A stretch of DNA of 64,000 nucleotides from Corynebacterium sp. CNCTC7651 (lineage in GTDB: Bacteria; Actinomycetota; Actinomycetes; Mycobacteriales; Mycobacteriaceae). Below the pieces are notes generated by a model, which saw nothing but the letters and a program-made list of their open reading frames with translations, did not search any database and was not told where the DNA came from. The position numbers and the translations under genes are program-made. The stretch covers positions 558,001-622,000 of the forward strand of contig NZ_CP071246.1 in the NCBI RefSeq assembly GCF_021496665.1. The letters are read 5' to 3'. Shown here piece after piece: positions 9,100 to 19,396 of this stretch (the stretch's first letter is position 1; every line of letters begins with the position of its first letter).

Positions 9100-10587
9100 C
9101 TACTCAACCTCCAGCGACCAAGTGTGCACCGGCGCGCCGCCCTGCTGATTCTTCAGGTACTGGCGGGTGACGCGGGCCAATGCTTCTCGACGCTCCTTCG
9201 AATCCGGCCGCGACATCGGCGCCACCCGGTTGAGCGCGTCCAACTGCCACATCGCACCGTTCTGGCGGGTGCGCACGCGGCCTTCGATGATGCCCAGGTA
9301 CTCCTCGCGGCAGTCATCGGCCACGTTGAGGGCGCGCAGCCCCTTGTGCGCCAAGGGGAGCAGGTGCTCGCCGACGAGTTCGGTCACCGGGATGGAGCCG
9401 AGCGTGGGCCACTCCAGGTTGGCGGTGAGCCCGTGGCGCGCACCCTGGCGGAAGTTCTCCCGCGCATCATCGAAATTCAGGCGGGACCAGACGGGACGGG
9501 TCTGGTCCGCCAAGGTTTTCACGCAGCCGAAGTAGAAGGCCGCGTCCGCGATGATGTCCTTCACCGTCGGGCCGGCGGGCAGGATGCGGTTTTCAACGCG
9601 GATGTGGGAGAGCTCCCCGTTCGGATCATAAATCGGGCGGTTCCACCGCCAAATCGTGCCGTTCTGCAGGTTGAGGTAGTGCAGGCCGGGGTTGTCGCCC
9701 AGCATCTCCGGCTTGCCGGCCTCCGCGCGGCCCTCCGGCAGCAGCGGGGAGAAGTAGCGCACGTTTTCCTCGAACAGGTCGAAGACGGAGGTGATCCACC
9801 GCTCCCCGAACCACACGCGCGGGCGGACACCCTGGTTGATCAGCTCCTTCGTGCGCGTATCCACCGCCTGCTTGAACACCGGGATGCGGGACTCGTGCCA
9901 AAGACGGTGACCCAGAAACAGCGGCGAGTTCGCGCTCAACGCCACCTGGGCACCAGCGATGGCCTGCGACGCATTCCAGGCGTTGGCGAACATGTTCGGC
10001 GCCACCTGCAGGTGCAGCTGCATCGAGGTGCAGGCGGATTCGGGCGAGATGCTGTCGAAATCGTGGTGGTAGTTCTCCTCCCGCCACAAGCTCATCTGCA
10101 CCAGCTCGCCGCGGGATTCCATCACGGACTTGTTCAGGCCCGCGTAGCGGTTTTCCGGGGTCATCCAGTTCGGGTCCTCGAGGAACCTGGTGGACAAGGT
10201 CGGCAGGGTGCCGATCATTAGCGCGCTGGACCCAGCGTCGCGAGCGGCCCGGCGAACGTCGTCAAGCCTCTCCTGCAGCCCCGCCTCCAACTGCCGCAGA
10301 CCGTCGCCGTGGATGTCAAGCGGCGGGTGGTTCAGCTCCACGTTGAACTGGCCCACCTCGGACTGGTACTCGTCGGGCAAGTTCGCAAGGACAGCCTGGT
10401 TGTTGGCGTGGGGCTGCATTGCATCGTCCACGAGGTTGAGCTCCAGCTCGAGCCCGATCGTGCCGTGGTCTACGAACTCCGCCTCCTGGAGATGGCGGTC
10501 GAAGGCCTCCAGCTCCTCCTCCAGCTGACGGCGGTACACCGTGCGCTGGCGGGGAGTGTACGACTGCGCAGAAACTTGCTCGCCCAT
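9100..10587 (-). CDS. Glutamate-cysteine ligase family protein (GCS2-like)
   Basis: A 495-residue protein with the carboxylate-amine ligase fold. TIGLELELNLVD is the ATP/Mg-binding Glu cluster, and FNVELNHPPLDIHGDG and the SLWREENYHHDFD segment are typical of the GCS2 group. C-terminal half motifs include HIRVENRILPAGPTVKDI. Members ligate glutamate to an amine or cysteine. In actinobacteria this type is often annotated gshA-like, but the true substrate is unproven because these bacteria rely on mycothiol. It lies 11 nt after pgi, suggesting one transcript. Confidence 0.8.
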   Translation of the reverse strand: MGEQVSAQSYTPRQRTVYRRQLEEELEAFDRHLQEAEFVDHGTIGLELELNLVDDAMQPHANNQAVLANLPDEYQSEVGQFNVELNHPPLDIHGDGLRQLEAGLQERLDDVRRAARDAGSSALMIGTLPTLSTRFLEDPNWMTPENRYAGLNKSVMESRGELVQMSLWREENYHHDFDSISPESACTSMQLHLQVAPNMFANAWNASQAIAGAQVALSANSPLFLGHRLWHESRIPVFKQAVDTRTKELINQGVRPRVWFGERWITSVFDLFEENVRYFSPLLPEGRAEAGKPEMLGDNPGLHYLNLQNGTIWRWNRPIYDPNGELSHIRVENRILPAGPTVKDIIADAAFYFGCVKTLADQTRPVWSRLNFDDARENFRQGARHGLTANLEWPTLGSIPVTELVGEHLLPLAHKGLRALNVADDCREEYLGIIEGRVRTRQNGAMWQLDALNRVAPMSRPDSKERREALARVTRQYLKNQQGGAPVHTWSLEVE

Positions 10588-10598
10588 GGGCGGAAATT

Positions 10599-12236
<1,638 letters not shown>

Positions 12237-12317
12237 GGTGTCCGGTGTCCTCCGTGATCGCTGATTAGGGTTCTGACCACCACGGTAACCAAAAACCACC
12301 CGGCCGGCTGCGTGATC

Positions 12318-12327
12318 TATGCATAAT
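12318..12327 (+). promoter_or_regulatory. Putative -10 region of the ABM monooxygenase gene
   Basis: TATGCATAAT ends 7 nt before the ATG at 12335, in the 98-bp gap shared with divergent pgi. The position fits a leaderless transcript. No clear -35 is seen. Confidence 0.35.
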
Positions 12328-12334
12328 GGCGGCC

Positions 12335-12706
12335 ATGACAATTGTGAAGATCAACGCCATCACCGTCCCGGAAGGCGCCGGCGAGGAGCTGGAGCGCCGC
12401 TTCGCCGCCCGCAAGCACGCCATTGATGCGCAGCCGGGTTTCGAGGGCTTCCAGCTGCTGCGCCCGGTCAAGGGCGAGGAGCGCTACTTTGTGGTCACCC
12501 GCTGGGCCGACGAAGAGTCTTACAACGCCTGGTGGGAGGGCGAGGGCCGGTCAGGCCACGCAAAGTCCGGCGACACTGTGGAGGGCCACGGCCACGGCGG
12601 CGAGCACGGCCACGGCGGCGAGCACACCGGGGGCCGCGCGCCGGTCTCCGAGAAGGCGGAGCTGCTGGAGTTCGAGGTCGTCCTCGACTCCCTAGAGCAG
12701 GACTAG
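12335..12706 (+). CDS. ABM-domain monooxygenase-like protein with His-rich insert
   Basis: A 123-residue protein. Residues 1-70 form an antibiotic-biosynthesis-monooxygenase (ferredoxin-like) fold, with [15 protein letters not shown] and [18 protein letters not shown]. This pattern also occurs in IsdG/MhuD-type haem-degrading enzymes. Between the last helix and last strand lies a His/Gly-rich stretch at about 84-98 ([17 protein letters not shown]), followed by [14 protein letters not shown]. The insert suggests metal or haem binding but this is inference. Start ATG 12335 is preferred over 12326 from the promoter position. It converges with the chorismate mutase gene. Confidence 0.75.
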   Translation: MTIVKINAITVPEGAGEELERRFAARKHAIDAQPGFEGFQLLRPVKGEERYFVVTRWADEESYNAWWEGEGRSGHAKSGDTVEGHGHGGEHGHGGEHTGGRAPVSEKAELLEFEVVLDSLEQD

Positions 12707-12717
12707 CGCAGGACTAG

Positions 12718-13023
12718 TTACCCCAGCTTCCCGCGGCCCAGGCGCAAGAGGATCTGGGCCAGGCCCGGGCCTTCCTCCCCGAGTTCGTCGCGGAACTGGT
12801 TGATAATTGCCACCTCGCGGGTGTGCACCAGTTTGGTGCCGCCCGAGCCCATGCGGGTTTTGCCGATGGCCTGGGAGATCTCGGTGCGGCGCTTCACCGC
12901 GTCGAGGATTGCGCGGTCCAACCGGTCGATCTCTTTGCGGTACTCCCGGATCTCCGCGTCCGACAAAGGATCGTCCGTGCCGGAGGGGGTGCGGATCTCG
13001 AAATCGCCCGTGGTCTCGCTCAT
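12718..13023 (-). CDS. Chorismate mutase (AroQ type)
   Basis: A 101-residue helical protein with the AroQ pattern: YRKEIDRLDRAILDAVKRR (conserved Arg and Asp in helix 1), then EISQAIGKTR with the catalytic Lys region. It converts chorismate to prephenate for Phe/Tyr synthesis. Actinobacterial stand-alone AroQ proteins are about this size and often act with DAHP synthase; no such partner is nearby. It is divergent from pcrA. Confidence 0.9.
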   Translation of the reverse strand: MSETTGDFEIRTPSGTDDPLSDAEIREYRKEIDRLDRAILDAVKRRTEISQAIGKTRMGSGGTKLVHTREVAIINQFRDELGEEGPGLAQILLRLGRGKLG

Positions 13024-13095
13024 GGGGGTTGATTATGCCACGTCAGTTCGAACGCCCGCGGGACGTGTGGGAGCCAATCTGTAGGGTTACAACAC

Positions 13096-15420
13096 ATGAC
13101 AGATCTGACTTTGGGGCTTAATCCGCAACAGCAGGCCGCCGTGACGCACACGGGTGGCCCGCTGCTGATCGTGGCCGGCGCTGGGTCGGGCAAAACAGCG
13201 GTGCTGACCAGGCGCATCGCTCACCTTATGCAGGATCGAGGCGTGGCCCCGTGGCAGATTCTGGCCATCACGTTCACCAACAAGGCGGCCGCGGAGATGC
13301 GGGAGCGCGTGGCGGCGCTCGTCGGGGAGCAAGCGGAGCGCATGTGGGTGGCCACGTTCCACTCCGTGTGCGTGCGCATCCTGCGCCAGCAGGCGCAACT
13401 GGTGGAGGGGCTGAACACTAACTTCACCATCTACGACTCGGACGACTCCCGCCGCCTCCTGGGCATGATTGCCAAGGACTTCAACCTGGATCTGAAGAAG
13501 TTCACGCCCCGCACACTGGCCAACGCAATCTCCAACCTGAAGAATGAGCTGATCGGCCCGCAGGAGGCACTTGCCCAGGCGGAGCGCACGCACAACCCGT
13601 TCGAGACCACCGTGGCCAAGGTGTACGCGGAGTACCAGCGCCGTCTTCGCATGGCCAACTCGCTGGATTTCGACGACCTGATCGGCGAGGTCGTGCGCAT
13701 TTTCAAGGAGCACCCGCAGGTCACGGAGTACTACCGCCGCCGTTTCCGCCACGTGCTGGTGGATGAGTATCAGGACACCAACCACGCGCAGTACGAGCTC
13801 ATCCACACCCTTGTGGGCGACGGGCCGGACGCGCCGGAGCTGGCCGTGGTGGGCGATAGCGACCAGTCCATTTACGCCTTCCGCGGCGCGACGATCCGCA
13901 GCATCGAGGAGTTTGAGCGCGACTACCCGGATGCCACCACCATCGTGCTGGAGCAGAACTACCGCTCCACGCAGAACATCCTCAGCGCGGCGAATGCCGT
14001 GATCGCGCAGAACGCGGACCGCCGCCCCAAGAAGCTTTGGACGGACCACGGCGCGGGCGAGAAGATCGTGGGCTACGTGGCGGATAACGAGCATGATGAG
14101 GCCCGCTTTATTGCGTCGGAAATCGATGCCCTCTCGGACGCCGGTGTGCCGTACAGCGACATGGCCATCATGTACCGCACCAACAACGCCTCCCGCGCGA
14201 TGGAGGACATCTTCATCCGCTCCGGCATCCCCTACAAGGTGGTCGGCGGCACGCGCTTCTATGAGCGCCGCGAGATCCGCGACATCGTCGCTTACCTCAA
14301 GGTCCTGGAGAACCCGGATGACACGGTGAGCCTGCGCCGCATCGTGAACGTGCCCAAACGCGCCATCGGGGACAAAGCGCAGGCCATGGTTGCGCTCCAC
14401 GCGGACACCACCGGGGTGAGCTTTGGGCAGGCGCTTGTGGACGCCGCTTCGGGCAACGTCGACATGATTGCCTCGCGCGCACGCAACGCTATCAAAGGCT
14501 TCGTGGACATGATGCAGTCTTTGCGCGACGAAATCCCTGCAATGCGCAACGAGGTCACCGGCATGCCGGACCTGGGGCAACTTGTCGCGCGGGTACTGGA
14601 GGTCACCGGTTACAAGGCCGAACTGGAGGCGTCCAACGATCCGCAAGATGCCGCGCGGCTGGACAACCTCAACGAGCTTGTGTCGGTGGCCCGCGAATTC
14701 TCCTCGGAGGCTGCCAACCAGGTGGCGTACATGAGCCAGGAGGAGCTGGACGAGGTCATGCAGGAGGGCGAACCCGCGCCGGGCAGCTTGCAGGCGTTTT
14801 TGGAGAAGGTCTCGCTGGTGGCGGACGCGGACCAGCTGCCGGATAACACCCAGGGCGTGGTCACAATGATGACGCTGCACACGGCGAAGGGCCTGGAGTT
14901 TCCCACCGTGTTTGTCACGGGATGGGAGGACGGGCAGTTCCCGCACCTGCGGTCGCTGGGGGACCCGGCCGAGCTCGCGGAGGAACGTCGTCTGGCGTAC
15001 GTGGGCATCACCCGCGCGAAGGAGCGGCTGTACCTCACCCGCGCAATGCTCCGAGCCTCCTGGGGCGCGCCGGTGACCAACCCGGCAAGCCGTTTCCTGG
15101 CGGAAGTGCCGGATGATCTGGTGGATTGGCGCCGCACCGCGCCGGAGCCCTCCATGACCTCAAGCGCGTGGGGTTCGCCCGCGCCGGTGCCGCAGCGCGC
15201 CATGCGCCCGCGTCGCGGACGGGGCCAGCAGAGCTCCGTGCCGGTGAACAAGGAACTCAACCTTGCACCGGGGGACCGGGTGAATCATGCCAAGTACGGC
15301 CTGGGCAAGGTGCTCACCGTGGAAGGCACTGGCGTGCGCGAGACCGTCACTGTGGATTTCGGTTCCTCCGGCACCGTGCGCCTCATGCTCATCGGCGGCG
15401 TGCCGATGGAGAAGCTCTAG
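13096..15420 (+). CDS. pcrA: ATP-dependent DNA helicase PcrA/UvrD1
   Basis: A 774-residue superfamily 1 helicase: LNPQQQAAVTHTGGPLLI (Q motif), AGAGSGKTAVLTRRI (Walker A), VDEYQDTN (motif II), GDSDQSIYAFRGA (motif III), and TLHTAKGLEFPTVFV plus YVGITRAKERLYLTRA near the C-terminus. The tail carries a Tudor-like RNA-polymerase-binding segment (PGDRVNHAKYGLGKVLTVEGTG). It unwinds DNA 3' to 5' in nucleotide excision repair and removes obstacles from DNA. It ends 7 bp from the convergent M23 peptidase gene. Confidence 0.96.
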   Translation: MTDLTLGLNPQQQAAVTHTGGPLLIVAGAGSGKTAVLTRRIAHLMQDRGVAPWQILAITFTNKAAAEMRERVAALVGEQAERMWVATFHSVCVRILRQQAQLVEGLNTNFTIYDSDDSRRLLGMIAKDFNLDLKKFTPRTLANAISNLKNELIGPQEALAQAERTHNPFETTVAKVYAEYQRRLRMANSLDFDDLIGEVVRIFKEHPQVTEYYRRRFRHVLVDEYQDTNHAQYELIHTLVGDGPDAPELAVVGDSDQSIYAFRGATIRSIEEFERDYPDATTIVLEQNYRSTQNILSAANAVIAQNADRRPKKLWTDHGAGEKIVGYVADNEHDEARFIASEIDALSDAGVPYSDMAIMYRTNNASRAMEDIFIRSGIPYKVVGGTRFYERREIRDIVAYLKVLENPDDTVSLRRIVNVPKRAIGDKAQAMVALHADTTGVSFGQALVDAASGNVDMIASRARNAIKGFVDMMQSLRDEIPAMRNEVTGMPDLGQLVARVLEVTGYKAELEASNDPQDAARLDNLNELVSVAREFSSEAANQVAYMSQEELDEVMQEGEPAPGSLQAFLEKVSLVADADQLPDNTQGVVTMMTLHTAKGLEFPTVFVTGWEDGQFPHLRSLGDPAELAEERRLAYVGITRAKERLYLTRAMLRASWGAPVTNPASRFLAEVPDDLVDWRRTAPEPSMTSSAWGSPAPVPQRAMRPRRGRGQQSSVPVNKELNLAPGDRVNHAKYGLGKVLTVEGTGVRETVTVDFGSSGTVRLMLIGGVPMEKL

Positions 15421-15427
15421 CAGTTCG

Positions 15428-16153
15428 CTAGATGGTGATGCCTTGCTGGGCGAACCAGGGGCGCGGATCCACCTGGTTGGTGCCGTCCGGCTTGATCTCG
15501 AAGTGGAGGTGCGGGCCGGTGGACTGGCCCTCATTGCCAATCTTGGCAATCTGCTGGCCGGCGGTCACACGCTGGCCCACCGAAACGTTGTAGTCGCGCA
15601 TGTGGCCGTAGACGGAGACCTCGCCGCGGTCGTGCTGGATAACCACCCAGTTGCCAAAGCCCTGCGCCGGGCCGGCCTTGATCACGGTGCCGTCCATCAC
15701 GGCGTAGATCGGGGTGCCAATGTCGTTGGCAATGTCGATGCCCTGGTGCATGCGGCCCCAACGCGGGCCGAAGCCGGAGGTGAAGCGGCCCACGGACGGG
15801 GTGACCACCACGCGGCCATCAGCGGTGCGGCCGCGCTGGTATACCACGCGATTCGGGTCCGTGCTCTGGGTGATCACCGGCGCGAATGCGGTAGCAATTT
15901 CTTCGCCGAGGGAACGCGGGTCCAGCACGATGGTGTAGTCGCCCACGCTGGAGGCGGCGCCGTTTTCACCCGCGACAGCGGCTGCAACACCCGCAAGCGC
16001 CGTCAGGGCTTCCTTCGCGGACTCAATCTGGGCGCCGTTGAGCTCGACGTTGATCGCAGGAACTGCCGGCGCGGCGGTCGCGGACGGGACGGCGAGCGCG
16101 CCACCAACAAGGGCGGCGGCGACGGCAGCGGCGGTAAGCAGACGGCGATTCAT
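15428..16153 (-). CDS. Secreted M23 family metallopeptidase (first of two)
   Basis: A 241-residue precursor whose start MNRRLLTAAAVAAALVGGAL gives a signal peptide ending near SATA. This replaces the longer frame to 16393, which lacks a sensible N-terminus. The C-terminal ~120 residues are a LytM/M23 domain with the zinc motifs HQGIDIAND and GPHLHFE. It should cleave peptide bridges in cell-wall peptidoglycan outside the membrane, or act as a regulator if inactive. The zinc residues look intact. A paralogue lies just upstream on the same strand. Confidence 0.9.
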   Translation of the reverse strand: MNRRLLTAAAVAAALVGGALAVPSATAAPAVPAINVELNGAQIESAKEALTALAGVAAAVAGENGAASSVGDYTIVLDPRSLGEEIATAFAPVITQSTDPNRVVYQRGRTADGRVVVTPSVGRFTSGFGPRWGRMHQGIDIANDIGTPIYAVMDGTVIKAGPAQGFGNWVVIQHDRGEVSVYGHMRDYNVSVGQRVTAGQQIAKIGNEGQSTGPHLHFEIKPDGTNQVDPRPWFAQQGITI

Positions 16154-16377
16154 CAACGGAGCAACCTTTTCGTGCGGGAGACGGCAGGGCAAGGGCAATA
16201 CCGCCGTTGAATCTATCCGCCCAGACCCCCGCAAGCAACGCTCTGACGTGCAGTTTCCGCCCCGTGCCGCGCCAAAATCCGGTGTTTTCGCAGCACAACA
16301 CCATGTTACGGATGTGAAAATTGTGACGAAAGTGATTGGTGGGGAGGGGGACGGGCGGGGGTAAATGAACGTCGCAA
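16154..16377 (-). other. Intergenic region upstream of the first M23 gene
   Basis: The gap between the two M23 genes (273 bp in all) holds the promoter of the gene at 16153 and, at its far end, the terminator of the upstream gene. No ORF or RNA is supported. The stretch around 16300-16345 is AT-richer and contains TGTTAC and TTGTGAC, a possible regulator site that I could not assign. Confidence 0.3.
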
Positions 16378-16380
16378 AGC

Positions 16381-16412
16381 AAAAAGCCGCCACCCCGTGG
16401 CGGGGTAGCGGC
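16381..16412 (-). terminator. Rho-independent terminator of the second M23 gene
   Basis: An 11-bp stem (GCCGCCACCCC at 16386-16396, GGGGTAGCGGC at 16402-16412, one G-U pair) has a 5-nt loop. An A-tract at 16381-16385 reads as a U-tract on the minus strand. It lies 15 bp after the stop of the gene ending at 16427. Confidence 0.85.
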
Positions 16413-16426
16413 GGAAGGGGCGCGGC

Positions 16427-17173
16427 CTAGAGGAAGATGCCCCGGGCAGCCAGCCAGGAAGCCGGATCGGCCGGCGTGTTGCCGTCCGGGTGAATTTCAA
16501 AGTGCAGGTGGGAACCGGTTGAGAAGCCCATGCTGCCCATGCCGGCGATCCTCTGGCCTGCAGAGACGCGCTGGCCCACAACAACATCCAGGGACTGCAT
16601 GTGGCCGTACAGGGAAACCGCGCCATCGTCGTGGAGGATGCGGATCCAGTTGCCGTAGCCCTGCGCCGGGCCGGAGTCGATCACGGTGCCGTCCTCGACG
16701 GCCAGGATCGGGGTGCCTGGTGCGTTCGCGATGTCGATGCCGTAGTGGAACGTGCCCCAGCGCGGGCCAAAGCCGGAGGTGTACGCGCCCTCTGCCGGCT
16801 TGACCACCTCGGGGAGGCGGGCGGCCAGGTCCGCTGCGGCAACCTCTACGGAGTGCTGCACGGCCTTGGTCAGCTGCTCCGCCAGGTTCTCCACCGGCTT
16901 GTACTCGGCGATGGCGAGGATCTGCGGTGCCGCATCAACCTCAGGGGTGGAGATGGCCTCGAGCGGGTTGGTGTTCGCGGCGAGGGCGATGCCGTTCAGC
17001 TCACCGCGCTGGGTGTGCTGGTTCTCGCTCTTGTTCGCAGTCAGCTCAGCTGCGGCTGCGCCTGTGAAGCCGGCGGTAGAGACGGCACCGGTGGTAACGG
17101 CAACCATTGCGACGCGACCCTTGTTCGGGGTCTGCTTGCGGTGCTTGCCGCCACTGCGAGTCGAAGTAAACAT
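16427..17173 (-). CDS. Secreted M23 family metallopeptidase (second of two)
   Basis: A 248-residue precursor. A basic N-terminus (GGKHRKQTPNKGR) is followed by the hydrophobic segment VAMVAVTTGAVSTAGFTGAA, so it is secreted or membrane-anchored. The C-terminal M23 domain has HYGIDIANAPG and GSHLHFEIHPDG, the zinc-ligand motifs. It is probably a peptidoglycan endopeptidase. In C. glutamicum an M23 peptidase gene (mepA) is controlled by MtrAB. Here GTAAC motifs occur at 17185, 17210 and 17216 upstream of the start, but their spacing is irregular. Confidence 0.9.
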   Translation of the reverse strand: MFTSTRSGGKHRKQTPNKGRVAMVAVTTGAVSTAGFTGAAAAELTANKSENQHTQRGELNGIALAANTNPLEAISTPEVDAAPQILAIAEYKPVENLAEQLTKAVQHSVEVAAADLAARLPEVVKPAEGAYTSGFGPRWGTFHYGIDIANAPGTPILAVEDGTVIDSGPAQGYGNWIRILHDDGAVSLYGHMQSLDVVVGQRVSAGQRIAGMGSMGFSTGSHLHFEIHPDGNTPADPASWLAARGIFL

Positions 17174-17369
17174 ATGCCCTCTTCGTAACCATCTCGTTAT
17201 TCAGACGGTGTAACTGTAACGAATTGGTTTCGACTCGGCAACCCGCTTTGGACCTTAAGTTATTCGCTCTTTCGGCCCGGTATGTTACATGACCCACGTA
17301 GAGGGATTCGTGTGACAGCTGAGTGTCCTTGGGACGAATTTGGGGTGGCGGGTGGCAGAGTAATCGGCG

Positions 17370-18800
17370 ATGAGCAACACCCCCGCACCCCGCCCCGCCG
17401 CCTCGCGCCGCGCCGAATCCGGCACCTCCGCGCCCGGCGCCCGCCGTCGCCCGGTACGCGGCAACGTGCCTGGAGCAAAGCGCGCGAAACCTGAGGCCGC
17501 GCCGCCGCAGACGTGGGCGCAGCGCTTCCGCTACTACGCGCCTGCCGCCGTCGGGCCGCTCGCCGTGCTTGCGCTGGCGGTTATTGCTGTGTGCTTCGGC
17601 ACAATCTTGATCGGCGGGTGGCGGCTTGCGTACCTGCCGGCGGCCATCGGCCAGACGTGGCTCACGCTCAACGCGGCACCATTAACTATTGATGGCGTGC
17701 ATCTCGGCGCCGTGCCGCTGCTCCCCGCGGTGGGCATCGTGGCACTGATCGCCTCCCGAGTCCGCGCGGCGACGCGCATGCGAGTCAGCGTGCTCGACCT
17801 CGCGGCGATCCTGGCGCTTACGGTGCTCACCTCGCTCACGCTCAGCGGCATTGCATTGTTCATGGTCTCGGACGCGTCGCACGTCTTCGCCATCGCGCCC
17901 CCGCGCCCCGCAATCGCGCTGCTCGCACCGCTTGGCCTGCACCTCGCCGGGTTCATCTTCGGTGTCAGGCCCGTGATCTGGCGCGCGCTGGCGCGTCGAG
18001 TTGGTGCGCCTCCGGTGATCGTCGATACGCTGCGCGCGGCGTGGGAGTTCACCCGGGACCTGCTCTGGGCGGCGCTGGCGGTGTACGTGGTGCTGCTGGT
18101 TTTGGGCCACGGGCGAGTGGCGGAGATCGCAGCGGCCTACCCGCCGTACGGCTGGTCCGGCGCGCTTGCGCTCGCGGCCCTGACCATTGCGTACCTGCCC
18201 AACGCCGCGGTGGCCACGCTCACGGTGCTTTTGGGCGGCAGCTTCAACTACGCGGGCGCGTCGCTCTCCCTTTTCGACGCCACCGCCGTCGCACTTCCCC
18301 CGCTGCCCGTCTTCGCCGCGGTTCCGTCCACCGTGCCCGCCTGGGCGCCTGTACTCATGCTGGTTCCGGCGGCCGTGGCCGTCTGCTTCATCATCAGCAG
18401 GAGCTTCACGCTTGCCGACGCCGCCCTAACCGCCACATGGTCCGCCATCATCGGCCTGGTCCTCGGGGCGTACGTGACGCGCACCGCGGGCGCATACGGG
18501 GACATCGGGCCGTGGCCGTGGGTGCTGGCCGCCCTCCTCTTCGCCTGGGCCGCCGGATGCGGATTGATTGCGTGGCTGGTGGCGATGGCGCGCGGCATGG
18601 GAGAGCGCGCTGAGGCTGAGGCAGAAGCCGAGGCCGAGCCTGAGGATGCTCCGGAGCCGGAGCCCGAGCTTGCCGACGATGCAAAGGACGGCGCGGCAGT
18701 GGATGATCCGGCAGTGGATGACGCGGAAGTGAATGACGCGGAAGTGGACAGCGCCGACGGTGAGAACGGCCAAGACGGCGAACCGCGACCAGCGGACTAG
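17370..18800 (+). CDS. DUF6350 family integral membrane protein
   Basis: A 476-residue protein with a basic N-terminal tail of ~45 residues. About ten hydrophobic segments follow (for example PLAVLALAVIAVCFGTILI). An acidic repetitive C-terminal tail of ~60 residues is rich in AE, EP and DD. Actinobacterial DUF6350 proteins are found next to purN, as here. The function is unknown; homologues are suspected to act in envelope processes. purN starts 11 bp after its stop, so they are probably co-transcribed. Confidence 0.8.
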   Translation: MSNTPAPRPAASRRAESGTSAPGARRRPVRGNVPGAKRAKPEAAPPQTWAQRFRYYAPAAVGPLAVLALAVIAVCFGTILIGGWRLAYLPAAIGQTWLTLNAAPLTIDGVHLGAVPLLPAVGIVALIASRVRAATRMRVSVLDLAAILALTVLTSLTLSGIALFMVSDASHVFAIAPPRPAIALLAPLGLHLAGFIFGVRPVIWRALARRVGAPPVIVDTLRAAWEFTRDLLWAALAVYVVLLVLGHGRVAEIAAAYPPYGWSGALALAALTIAYLPNAAVATLTVLLGGSFNYAGASLSLFDATAVALPPLPVFAAVPSTVPAWAPVLMLVPAAVAVCFIISRSFTLADAALTATWSAIIGLVLGAYVTRTAGAYGDIGPWPWVLAALLFAWAAGCGLIAWLVAMARGMGERAEAEAEAEAEPEDAPEPEPELADDAKDGAAVDDPAVDDAEVNDAEVDSADGENGQDGEPRPAD

Positions 18801-18811
18801 ACTGCGGAAGC

Positions 18812-19396
18812 GTGAGTTGTAAAGCTGCGATGCCAGTCGTCGTGCTCGTGTCCGGTTCGGGCACGCTGCTGCAGGCGATCCTTGATAACCAAAGCGACAA
18901 CTATCGCGTCACCCTCGTGGCGGCGGATAAGGAATGCCCCGCCATTAAACGGGCAGAGCGCGCTGGCGTACCTACCCAAGTAGTTCCCATGCAGGCGGAC
19001 CGCGCGGCGTGGAACGCAGAGCTTGCCCGCGTGGTGGCCGGCGGGGAGCCGGAGCTGGTGGTGTCTGCAGGATTCATGCGCATCCTCGGCGCAGAATTCC
19101 TGGACGCGTTTGTGGGTCGCACCATTAATACTCACCCCTCGCTGCTGCCCGCATTCCCTGGGGCGCACGCGGTGGCGGACGCGTTGGCATATGGCGTTAA
19201 GGTAACCGGCTGCACGGTGCATTACGTGGACGCGGGCATGGACACCGGGGAGATCATCTCCCAGCGTGCCGTTGAGGTGCGTCCCGGTGAGACTCAGGAT
19301 GACCTCCACGAACGCATCAAGCAGGCGGAGCGCGAGCAAATCGTGGCGTTGCTCAACCAGGCGAAGACTGAACAGAACGGAAAGGTGACCTTCTAA
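18812..19396 (+). CDS. purN: Phosphoribosylglycinamide formyltransferase
   Basis: A 194-residue GART enzyme that transfers a formyl group from 10-formyl-THF to GAR in purine synthesis. Motifs are VVLVSGSGTLLQAIL (phosphate loop), SAGFMRILG, INTHPSLLPAFPGAHA (catalytic Asn/His) and HYVDAGMDTGEII (catalytic Asp). GTG 18812 gives the expected N-terminus. The purH ATG follows its stop directly. Confidence 0.96.
   Translation: MSCKAAMPVVVLVSGSGTLLQAILDNQSDNYRVTLVAADKECPAIKRAERAGVPTQVVPMQADRAAWNAELARVVAGGEPELVVSAGFMRILGAEFLDAFVGRTINTHPSLLPAFPGAHAVADALAYGVKVTGCTVHYVDAGMDTGEIISQRAVEVRPGETQDDLHERIKQAEREQIVALLNQAKTEQNGKVTF

Noticed and set aside
13087..14946. 619-codon minus-strand ORF opposite pcrA
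   Set aside because: Antisense shadow; pcrA has all helicase motifs in the other strand.
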